10,722 nt of DNA from Candidatus Cloacimonadota bacterium (GTDB taxonomy: Bacteria > Cloacimonadota > Cloacimonadia > JGIOTU-2): the NCBI GenBank assembly GCA_014384665.1, contig JACNFI010000421.1, forward strand, positions 1 to 10,722. The letters run 5' to 3'. The translations under genes were made by a program, and so were the position numbers. The notes under the pieces were generated by a model, which worked only from the letters and a program-made list of their open reading frames with translations, was not told the DNA's origin and ran no database searches. Positions 1-5,510 of this stretch are shown piece after piece (the stretch's first letter is position 1; each line of letters opens with the position of its first letter).

Positions 1-39
1 TCAGTTTTTTATTTCTATCTCCACCTGGATAATAAAATT

Positions 40-50
40 ATCTAACGGGG
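40..50. repeat. Single arm of the ATCTAACGGGG palindromic repeat
   Basis: ATCTAACGGGG occurs here without its partner arm. The same 11-mer forms the right arm of the palindrome at 302-312. The closely related ATCTAACGGGA forms the right arm at 10188-10198 inside a coding sequence. The following bases (TGGACACTAAT) resemble the CAGGCACG tail found after the other copies. Confidence 0.5.
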
Positions 51-109
51 TGGACACTAATTTTTTTCTTTTAATTAGCGGTTGGCAGTAAACAGTTATA
101 ATTTCTTGC

Positions 110-132
110 AAAAAAACTCCGCCTAAGGCGGA
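110..132 (-). terminator. Probable intrinsic terminator of the pyr operon
   Basis: On the minus strand the sequence reads TCCGCC-TTA-GGCGGA, a perfect 6-bp GC-rich stem with a 3-nt loop, followed by G and a run of seven T. This is the standard form of a Rho-independent terminator. It lies about 300 nt beyond the pyrF stop and points in the direction of pyr transcription. A second small hairpin (TGCC-TCT-GGCA, 135-145) lies just before it. The stem also looks like the small 3-nt-loop hairpins elsewhere in the window, so it may be a repeat unit that happens to work as a terminator. Confidence 0.55.
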
Positions 133-192
133 ACTGCCTCTGGCATGAAAAGACTTTATTTATAATACTAGAGTTCACTATAAAAACCCGCG

Positions 193-312
193 ATCCCCAA
201 TTAAATTGGGGACACCCCGTTAGATGCTCTTGTCCTGTCCCGATTTACCTGTCCTGTGAAATCTCTCTTTTCAATTTCACTTGGGATCGGTATATGATTC
301 TATCTAACGGGG
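193..312. repeat. Composite palindromic repeat downstream of pyrF
   Basis: Two structures lie side by side. The first is CCCCAATT-A-AATTGGGG (195-211), a perfect palindrome around one base. The second is nested. Its outer arms are CCCCGTTAGAT (215-225) and ATCTAACGGGG (302-312). Inside these are CCGAT (240-244) with ATCGG (286-290), and GTGAAAT (256-262) with ATTTCAC (274-280). The tail GCAGGCACG (312-320) matches the tail of the copy at 10170-10207. No coding potential was seen. The rest of the 1-434 region holds the putative terminator, a small hairpin at 364-392 and otherwise AT-rich sequence without recognisable genes. Confidence 0.6.
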
Positions 313-363
313 CAGGCACGAAATACTCGAAAATGATTAGTGTAAATTCAGTAATATCTGCAT

Positions 364-392
364 GTATTTTTCGCGTATTTCGCGGGAAATAC
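364..392. repeat. Imperfect hairpin with CGCG arms
   Basis: GTATTT (364-369) pairs with AAATAC (387-392). CGCG (372-375) pairs with CGCG (381-384) around a 5-nt TATTT loop. It lies 43 bp beyond the pyrF stop and no clear T-run follows on either strand, so a terminator role is not supported. Confidence 0.35.
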
Positions 393-434
393 CTTTTTAA
401 AGTGGACTCATACTATATAATTATAACTGCCCAA

Positions 435-1241
435 TTAGAGATAACTATTAATACTTTTCTGTAGTTCTTTAGCTGCAATTCCTGCTGCTTTGGGAAAATT
501 TTCTGGCGCATCGTCAGTTCCAGCAAAGATAATTCCTCTTGAAGAATTTATCAAGATATTTGGCTCATTTTGCGAAACAGCATATTTCATAACATTTTCA
601 AGGTCACCACCTTGTGCACCAATTCCTGGAATCAGAAAAACAGAATCGGGCAATAAATTTCTAATCTCCTGGATTTTATCAATATTAGTCGCTCCAACAA
701 CTGCACCGATATTAGAAGTGCTCCATCCCATTATCTTCTTACAAATTTTTACATACATTTCTTGCTCATCATTCAAAAAATCCTTGTTTGACTTATTAGA
801 AGTAAGAACAAGCAGGAAAATGTATCTATCAGGAAATTCAAGCAAGGGGTCTATCACATCAAATCCCATAAGCGGATTGGCAGTTATCGCATCAACATTA
901 TACTTTCCAAAATATGCCTTTGCATAGTGTTTCATCGTGTTTCCAATATCACCAATTTTTACATCAAGAATGATGGGAATTTCCTCAGGAATATATGATA
1001 GTGTCTTTTCCAATGCAATAATTCCCTGCTCACCTTGAGAGATATAAAAAGCAAAATTTGGCTTATACACAGCAACATATTTGTAAGTTGCATCAATAAT
1101 TCTTTTATTAAATTCCCAGAGAGGATTTTCAGATTTTTCTTTTAAGAATGAGGGAATTTTTGAGAGGTCACTATCCAATCCAACACAAAGTAGAGAATTA
1201 TTCTTTAAACATATCTTTCTATATTTCTCTATAAATTTCAT
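435..1241 (-). CDS. pyrF: Orotidine 5'-phosphate decarboxylase (subfamily 2)
   Basis: Decarboxylates OMP to UMP, the last step of de novo pyrimidine synthesis, in the cytosol. The 268-residue TIM-barrel protein has the longer form typical of subfamily 2. Visible motifs are GLDSD (21-25, substrate Asp23), VYKPN with Lys60, the catalytic D-x-K-x-x-D-I signature at 93-99 (Asp93, Lys95, Asp98), VVGAT (181-185), PGIGAQGGD (205-213) and the phosphate-binding SSRG (233-236). The signature reads DVKIGDIGNT, with Ile where many subfamily 2 enzymes have Arg; the catalytic Asp and Lys residues are intact. The ATG follows an AAGGGA ribosome-binding site with about 6 nt spacing. It is the last gene of the pyr cluster, 266 bp after pyrR. 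The gap holds a dispersed repeat and a mini-hairpin array, so how far it is co-transcribed is uncertain. Confidence 0.95.
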   Translation of the reverse strand: MKFIEKYRKICLKNNSLLCVGLDSDLSKIPSFLKEKSENPLWEFNKRIIDATYKYVAVYKPNFAFYISQGEQGIIALEKTLSYIPEEIPIILDVKIGDIGNTMKHYAKAYFGKYNVDAITANPLMGFDVIDPLLEFPDRYIFLLVLTSNKSNKDFLNDEQEMYVKICKKIMGWSTSNIGAVVGATNIDKIQEIRNLLPDSVFLIPGIGAQGGDLENVMKYAVSQNEPNILINSSRGIIFAGTDDAPENFPKAAGIAAKELQKSINSYL

Positions 1242-1256
1242 ATTAATTCCCTTTTT

Positions 1257-1282
1257 GCCACGGAGACTCAGAGGTCACAGAG
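1257..1282. repeat. Dispersed GCCACGGAGAC-type repeat
   Basis: The segment contains CACGGAGACTCAGAGG followed by TCACAGAG. It resembles a short purine-rich dispersed motif seen in intergenic DNA of several environmental bacteria (recognition from memory, no search run). It lies directly upstream of the pyrF ribosome-binding site, so it would be in the pyrF leader. Confidence 0.4.
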
Positions 1283-1329
1283 TAATAACTTTTAACCTTG
1301 AAATAAATAAACATAAGAAACCTTAACCT

Positions 1330-1507
1330 GTCAAATATGGTCATTTGCACCTACGGTGCGTCATAAATTGTCATTTTGACAGCGCAGCTTTTTGACAGCG
1401 AAGCGTTTTGACGGCGAAGCCATTTGACAGCGAAGCGTTTTGACAGCGTAGCATTATGACGGCGTAGCGTTATGACGGCTTTAGCCATTTTGACAGCGAA
1501 GCGTTTC
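1330..1507. repeat. Mini-hairpin array 1 (GTCA half / GACR-GCGNAGC half)
   Basis: The right half (1378-1507) holds eight tandem units of the form GAC(A/G)-GCGNAGC-(5 nt). Seven are exactly 16 bp long, starting at 1378, 1394, 1410, 1426, 1442, 1458 and 1492. One, starting at 1474, is 18 bp with core GGCTTTAGCC. The core heptamers are GCGCAGC, GCGAAGC (four times) and GCGTAGC (twice), so N varies while the GC...GC arms are constant. The left half (1330-1377) has GTCA at 1330, 1340, 1360 and 1370 and one perfect hairpin GCACC-TAC-GGTGC (1347-1359). The halves meet at GTCATTTTGAC (1370-1380). The array ends directly at the pyrR stop codon (1508-1510) and fills most of the pyrR-pyrF gap. It is not a CRISPR array: the units are too short and there are no unique spacers. 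Confidence 0.85.
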
Positions 1508-2044
1508 TTACTTTTCAAAAATAACAACTTCATCTTTATCATCCATCTCTTTAAGGAATAATTTAATAACTTCTTCTTTAGAGATTGGAACTTTTTTGCC
1601 CACAAAATCTGGCTGTATTGGCAGTTCACGATTTCCCCTATCAATTACTACTAAAAGCTGAATGGAAGCAGGTCTTCCATAATCAAGAATGGCATTCATC
1701 GCTGCTCTGGCTGTTCTGCCAGTACTCAAAACATCATCTACAAATAAGATATGTTTACCCTCAATATCAAATGGCAGAATGGAATCCTTGATTACCGGCT
1801 GATGGGCAATATATGCAAGGTCATCGCGATAAAGTGTTACATCAAGAGAACCAACTGGTATCTTCGTATCCTCAAATTTTTCAATATATTGTGCAATGCG
1901 TTTTGCAAGCGGAACTCCTCGTGTATGAATGCCGATTACATATAGATTTTTGCAACCCTTATTTTTTTCAATAACCTCATTTGCCATCCGCTTGAGAATT
2001 CTTGTCATCTCCTTTTCGTCAAGTATCTTGCTTTTTAATTTCAC
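1508..2044 (-). CDS. pyrR: PyrR: pyr regulator / uracil phosphoribosyltransferase
   Basis: In characterised members, PyrR is a UMP/PRPP-responsive RNA-binding attenuation protein with uracil phosphoribosyltransferase activity. This 178-residue protein has the family's normal length and the type I PRTase fold signature. The PRPP loop VDDVLSTGRTARA is at 102-114. GIHTRG (38-43) is the N-terminal phosphoribosyl-binding turn. The PyrR-specific stretch DRGNRELPIQPDFVGK is at 135-150. The start is GTG (2042-2044), chosen because AAGGAGA lies 5 nt upstream and the protein then begins like other PyrR proteins. It lies between pyrD and pyrF. I could not find the conserved PyrR-binding RNA loop in the leaders on the transcribed strand. 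It may regulate distant genes, bind a diverged site, or serve mainly in uracil salvage. The stop codon directly abuts mini-hairpin array 1. Confidence 0.93.
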   Translation of the reverse strand: MKLKSKILDEKEMTRILKRMANEVIEKNKGCKNLYVIGIHTRGVPLAKRIAQYIEKFEDTKIPVGSLDVTLYRDDLAYIAHQPVIKDSILPFDIEGKHILFVDDVLSTGRTARAAMNAILDYGRPASIQLLVVIDRGNRELPIQPDFVGKKVPISKEEVIKLFLKEMDDKDEVVIFEK

Positions 2045-2061
2045 AATCTCTCCTTAAATAA

Positions 2062-2130
2062 TTTAGCCACGAATAAGCACGAATAAATACTAATTTTTAT
2101 TTTTTGATTAGCCACAAAATCACAAAAAAA
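2062..2130. repeat. TTTAGCCACGAATAA dispersed repeat, two degenerate copies
   Basis: The first copy starts TTTAGCCACGAATAAGCACG at 2062. A shorter second copy begins GATTAGCCACAAAATCAC at 2106. Together they occupy most of the 109-bp pyrD-pyrR gap. The first copy matches 21 of 23 bases with 10144-10166, which lies inside the T9SS protein coding sequence. This makes it useful for tracing the origin of that coding insertion. Confidence 0.6.
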
Positions 2131-2153
2131 GAAACGAAAATCTCTTCAACTTC

Positions 2154-3056
2154 TTAAAAATTAACTGAATTTATCAAATCTTTATATTGTACTTTCTTTT
2201 CATCAAGATATTTCTTTAATCCTTGAATAATATCTAAAGTTGATAAAGGATTTACAAAATTCTGGGTTCCAACTGCAACAGCGGTTGCACCTGCAATTAT
2301 AAATTCCAATGCATCATTTGTATTTCTTATGCCACCCATTCCAATTATCGGAATCTTCACAACTTTTGCAACACGGAAAACATTTTGCAATGCAATTGGC
2401 TTTATGCCAATTCCGGAATATCCAGCTATTACATTCTTTATTTTTGGCTTTCTGGTTTCAATATCTATTGCCATTCCATAAACAGTATTAATCAACGAAA
2501 TTGCATCTGCTCCAGCATTTTCAGCTACTCTTGCTATATTTTCTATTGAAGTTAAATTTGGTGTAAGTTTCACAATAACTGTTCGTTCAGTAGTTTTTTT
2601 TATCATCGACACCAGTTTAAATACGGTTTTATTATCCGTTCCAAATATGATACCCTCGCTTTCTACATTCGGGCAGGAAACATTAATCTCATATCCATCA
2701 ATTCCAGATTGTCTTTCCAATTCCTGAATTACTTCTCCAAATTGTGAAATTGAATCTGCAGAAATACTCACGATGAGATTCGTATCAATTATACGATATT
2801 CATGCAAGTCGGTTTTAATAAAATTTTCAATTCCTGGATTTTGCAGTCCTATTGAATTCAATAATCCCGCTTCTGTTTCTGCTATACGGGGGGGGGCGTT
2901 GCCTTGTTTTGGATGTAAAGTTACAGTTTTTGTAACAATTGCACCCAATTGAGAAATATCAAATAGCTCTCCAAACTCCAAGCCGAATGTGCCAGATGCA
3001 ACTGTAACTGGATTTTTCCAGAGCATCTTGCCTATCTTTATTTTAAAATCAATCAT
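2154..3056 (-). CDS. pyrD: Dihydroorotate dehydrogenase B, catalytic FMN subunit
   Basis: Oxidises dihydroorotate to orotate using FMN; class 1B enzymes pass the electrons to NAD+ through PyrK. The 300-residue soluble TIM-barrel protein has no membrane anchor. Motifs seen: VASGTFG (19-25), TKTVT with Lys43, GLLNSIGLQNPG (64-75), the class 1 active-site cysteine in NVSCPN (Cys128), KLTPN (163-167), GYSG (212-215) and GMGGI (239-243). The cysteine rules out class 2, which uses serine, and the adjacent pyrK supports class 1B. The ATG at 3056 has no good ribosome-binding site, but the protein starts like other class 1B enzymes. A nine-base C run in the coding strand (2888-2896) encodes the Pro-Pro of the conserved NAPPRIAE segment (53-60). 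The frame is intact across it. Confidence 0.95.
   Translation of the reverse strand: MIDFKIKIGKMLWKNPVTVASGTFGLEFGELFDISQLGAIVTKTVTLHPKQGNAPPRIAETEAGLLNSIGLQNPGIENFIKTDLHEYRIIDTNLIVSISADSISQFGEVIQELERQSGIDGYEINVSCPNVESEGIIFGTDNKTVFKLVSMIKKTTERTVIVKLTPNLTSIENIARVAENAGADAISLINTVYGMAIDIETRKPKIKNVIAGYSGIGIKPIALQNVFRVAKVVKIPIIGMGGIRNTNDALEFIIAGATAVAVGTQNFVNPLSTLDIIQGLKKYLDEKKVQYKDLINSVNF
2888..2896 (-). other. C9 homopolymer inside pyrD
   Basis: Nine consecutive G on the plus strand (C9 in the coding strand) span part of Ala-Pro-Pro-Arg in a conserved motif. It is the longest G/C run in an otherwise AT-rich window. The conserved residues continue in frame on both sides, so the length shown is the functional one. 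Such tracts are prone to replication slippage and to sequencing miscounts. Confidence 0.8.
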
Positions 3057-3065
3057 ATAATTGAC

Positions 3066-3095
3066 CGCTAATAAACGCTAATAGACGCTAATAAT
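3066..3095. repeat. Three 10-bp tandem repeats CGCTAATARA upstream of pyrD
   Basis: CGCTAATAAA, CGCTAATAGA and CGCTAATAAT follow each other without gaps, starting 10 bp upstream of the pyrD ATG in the 90-bp pyrK-pyrD gap. They occupy the place where a ribosome-binding site would be expected, and none is seen. Function unknown. Confidence 0.65.
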
Positions 3096-3146
3096 TATTC
3101 CCTTTTATAGAAAAATATGAAACATATTCTGATAGGAATCATTCAT

Positions 3147-3893
3147 CTAAACAATTTTATATCCATCAAAAACCGGTCCATCTTTGCAAACTTTTTTGTA
3201 AACTGGCTTTCCATTTTCCTCTACTTTTATTGCACATCCACAACAAGAACCAATTCCACAAGCCATAACTGTCTCCATAGACATATATAATTTCGTCTTA
3301 AACCCTTCACAAATTTCCTTGACTTTTCGTAGCATATTTTCAGGTCCACAGGTATAAACAACATCAATTTGATTCTGGGAGAGAAACTCTTCAACTCCAT
3401 CTGTAACAAGTCCTTTCTCCCCTATTGAGCCATCTTCTGTATAGATTCTAATATTTTTTGAAAAGACATCATTGGCATTTTTTCCGCCGTGAAAAAATGT
3501 TATTTCATTATCTGCTTTGTTAAGTCCATCACGCAAAAAATTAAGTGGCGCATATCCAATTCCACCACTTACAATTAGGACTTTTTTGCCATTATGAATT
3601 TGAAATCCATTTCCCAATGGACCGAGTAATGCTACTCTTTCTTCAATCTTCAATTGGGAAAGATTTTTTGTGGCTGTGCCGACGACTTTTATCAGAAATG
3701 ATAATTTTGAATCTTCCTTTTTAAATACACTAAATGGTCTTGGCAAAATGGGAAATTCCTGCTCAAGCCCTTTCAGTTTGAAGAACTGCCCCGGACAAGA
3801 TTGTTCTGCCATTTCAAAATTGGTAAAAGTGATAATAAAGTATTTATTATTGATAACTTCTTTTTCAACTATTGGTAAAACTTTATAGAACAT
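3147..3893 (-). CDS. pyrK: Dihydroorotate dehydrogenase B, electron transfer subunit
   Basis: PyrK carries FAD and a [2Fe-2S] cluster and links PyrD to NAD+ in the cytosolic class 1B heterotetramer. The 248-residue protein has the normal length and order of a ferredoxin-reductase-like flavoprotein. The FAD-binding RPFSV is at 52-56, GPLGNGF at 91-97, the nucleotide-binding GGIGYAP at 110-116 and CGPENML at 182-188. The cluster ligands are Cys212, Cys217, Cys220 and Cys236 (C-x4-C-x2-C-x15-C), all present. The ATG at 3893 has AGAGG seven nt upstream. The gene lies 90 bp before pyrD, in the pyrK-pyrD order common in class 1B operons, and 321 bp after pyrC. Confidence 0.95.
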   Translation of the reverse strand: MFYKVLPIVEKEVINNKYFIITFTNFEMAEQSCPGQFFKLKGLEQEFPILPRPFSVFKKEDSKLSFLIKVVGTATKNLSQLKIEERVALLGPLGNGFQIHNGKKVLIVSGGIGYAPLNFLRDGLNKADNEITFFHGGKNANDVFSKNIRIYTEDGSIGEKGLVTDGVEEFLSQNQIDVVYTCGPENMLRKVKEICEGFKTKLYMSMETVMACGIGSCCGCAIKVEENGKPVYKKVCKDGPVFDGYKIV

Positions 3894-3908
3894 TAATTAG
3901 CCTCTTTA

Positions 3909-3960
3909 CGAAAAGTTCATTCCGAATCCCCGATTGAATCGGGGACGGAATTCGTTTTCG
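3909..3960. repeat. 52-bp palindrome with CGAAAA arms
   Basis: Outer arms CGAAAA (3909-3914) and TTTTCG (3955-3960) enclose ATTCCG (3919-3924) with CGGAAT (3946-3951). The core is CCCCGATT-G-AATCGGGG (3928-3944). The core resembles CCCCAATT-A-AATTGGGG at 195-211. There is no T-run, so a terminator is unlikely. Confidence 0.65.
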
Positions 3961-4046
3961 CACTCCGGGATAACCCTTAATTAATTTAAAAGTAGTAGTG
4001 CTGAAACGAGGAGCGAAACGACGAACTTTCATCAAAAAAGTTTAGG

Positions 4047-4168
4047 ACGAAAAGTTCTCCGCCAGCTCCGAGACGGAGTCCCGATTCATCCTTCGTAGTT
4101 CATCCTTCGTCCCGATTTCATCGGGACTACGAAGAATGGATAAATCGGGTCTGGCGGATCGTTTTCGT
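4047..4168. repeat. 122-bp nested palindrome between pyrC and pyrK
   Basis: From outside to inside: ACGAAAA (4047-4053) with TTTTCGT (4162-4168); CCGCCAG (4059-4065) with CTGGCGG (4151-4157); CCCGATT (4080-4086) with AATCGGG (4143-4149); ATCC (4088-4091) with GGAT (4138-4141); CTTCGTAGT (4091-4099) with ACTACGAAG (4126-4134), or alternatively GTCCCGAT (4109-4116) with ATCGGGAC (4120-4127). A side hairpin CTCCG-AGA-CGGAG (4066-4078) sits on the left arm. The transcript could form a long branched structure. The outer CGAAAA arms and CGTTTTCG-CTCC flank are shared with the palindrome at 3909-3960. Confidence 0.75.
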
Positions 4169-4214
4169 GCTCCAAAATTATCTTTATTCATTTATATCTT
4201 GGTGGTTATTAAAA

Positions 4215-5486
4215 TTATGCCTTCCAGGTAAATTTGCCATCGCAGATTGTCATTTCAATCCTTGCCCAGAATTTTTTACCGAGAAATGGACTATTTTTTG
4301 CTCTTGAAAGAATTTCTTTTTCTGTAAAAATATATGATTTTTCCAAATCTACAATCGTCAAATCTGCTGATTTTCCTTCACTGATTTTCCCAATATCTTT
4401 ATCTATTATTTCTGCAGGTTGGGAAGTCATTTTTTCAATAAGTTTTTCCAGACCCATCTTTTTTGTTCTGATAAAATTCGTATAAAGTGCAGGAAAAGCA
4501 CTTTCAAAACCGATAACTCCAAATGGTGAATTCATAAATTCCAACTCCTTTTCATAATCAGAATGAGGTGCATGGTCGGTTGCAATAATATCTATAGTGT
4601 CATCTAATAAACCCTGAAAAAGTGCTTGCCTATCCGCGTCTGCACGAAGTGGTGGATTCATTTTTGTGTTTGTGTCAAAATTTTCACAAGCCATTTCAGT
4701 AAGAATCAGATGATGAGGAGTTGCTTCAGCAGTTACATTTATCTTATCCTTTTTTGCCTGTCTGATTAGCTCAACAGTCCTCTTTGTTGAAGCATGAGCA
4801 ATATGAATATGAGTGCCAGTCAGAGCAGCAAGCATAATATCGCGGCTTACCATTATTTCTTCAGCCAGAGTAGGAATTCCTGGTAGACCCAATTTTGTGG
4901 ACATATAGCCATAATTCACCTGTCCACCTTTTGAAAGAGAATAATCTTCCGAATGAGAGATAATTGGAATTTCATAATTTGAAGAATAACGCATAACATT
5001 AAGCATTAGTTTGGCATTCTGAATACAATTTCCATCATCGCTAATTCCAACTATTCCGCCATTCACCATAGAACCGATATCTGCGATTTCTTTTCCTTCC
5101 CGTCCTTTGGACATTGCACCAATCACAAAAATTTTCGTCTTTCCTACATCTCTTGCTTTTCTAATTACATAATTCAAAGTAGAAATATTATCAATAGTTG
5201 GATTTGTATTTGGCATACAGCAAATAGAAGTAAAACCTCCTTTTGCAGCAGATTCAGCACCAGATACAATATCCTCTTTATAAGTGTATCCTGGGTCACG
5301 CAAATGGCAATGCAAGTCCACAAAGCCAGGAAAGATGTGTTTACCCTTGCAATCGTAAATTTTTGCGGATTTATTGCTTATGTTTGAAGCAATCTTTTTG
5401 ATTATTTTTCCATCAATAAGAATATCAAGTTTTTCAATTTTTTTCTTGCTTGATAAATAAACCAATCCATTCTTTAATAAAATCAT
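4215..5486 (-). CDS. pyrC: Dihydroorotase (class I, zinc amidohydrolase)
   Basis: Cyclises carbamoyl-aspartate to dihydroorotate. The 423-residue length, the N-terminal beta-sandwich and the C-terminal SADLTIVDLEK segment fit class I dihydroorotases of the amidohydrolase superfamily. Metal and substrate residues are visible: HCHLRDPG (59-66, metal His59 and His61 with substrate Arg63), ISDDG (148-152, bridging Asp), ISHSED (176-181, His178), HIAHAS (228-233, His231), MNPPLR (276-281) and ATDHAPH (302-308, catalytic Asp304). The ATG follows a strong AGGAGG with about 5 nt spacing, which fixes the start. It lies 303 bp after pyrB, and most of that gap is mini-hairpin array 2. In some bacteria class I dihydroorotases form a complex with a PyrB lacking PyrI; here that is only inference. 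Confidence 0.95.
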   Translation of the reverse strand: MILLKNGLVYLSSKKKIEKLDILIDGKIIKKIASNISNKSAKIYDCKGKHIFPGFVDLHCHLRDPGYTYKEDIVSGAESAAKGGFTSICCMPNTNPTIDNISTLNYVIRKARDVGKTKIFVIGAMSKGREGKEIADIGSMVNGGIVGISDDGNCIQNAKLMLNVMRYSSNYEIPIISHSEDYSLSKGGQVNYGYMSTKLGLPGIPTLAEEIMVSRDIMLAALTGTHIHIAHASTKRTVELIRQAKKDKINVTAEATPHHLILTEMACENFDTNTKMNPPLRADADRQALFQGLLDDTIDIIATDHAPHSDYEKELEFMNSPFGVIGFESAFPALYTNFIRTKKMGLEKLIEKMTSQPAEIIDKDIGKISEGKSADLTIVDLEKSYIFTEKEILSRAKNSPFLGKKFWARIEMTICDGKFTWKA

Positions 5487-5510
5487 TTTTCCTCCTGCAA
5501 GGCTAATTAA

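Larger units (their letters stand above)
3894..4214. repeat. Palindrome-rich gap between pyrC and pyrK
   Basis: No gene is seen in this 321-bp gap. It contains two nested palindromes with the same CGAAAA...TTTTCG outer arms, listed separately at 3909-3960 and 4047-4168. Between them GGAGCGAAACGACGAAC (4013-4029) resembles the reverse complement of the shared CGTTTTCG-CTCC flank. This suggests a third, decayed or inverted copy. TTCATCCTTCGT occurs twice (4086-4097 and 4099-4110). Confidence 0.55.

Noticed and set aside
490..927. 145-residue plus-strand ORF
   Set aside because: Entirely antisense to pyrF, whose motifs are complete and conserved.
1115..1127. CCCAGAGAGGATT, similar to the PyrR-binding RNA loop
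   Set aside because: It is on the plus strand inside pyrF, antisense to the transcript, and lies in coding sequence. A functional loop would have to be on the minus strand in a leader.
1330..1507. Possible CRISPR array
   Set aside because: Units are 16 bp with no unique spacers of 25-45 bp, no leader is seen and no cas genes lie nearby.
1351..1644. 97-residue minus-strand ORF running through mini-hairpin array 1
   Set aside because: It is a frame passing through the array and out-of-frame through pyrR. The 16-bp period shifts frame every unit, so the repetitive peptide has no coding logic.
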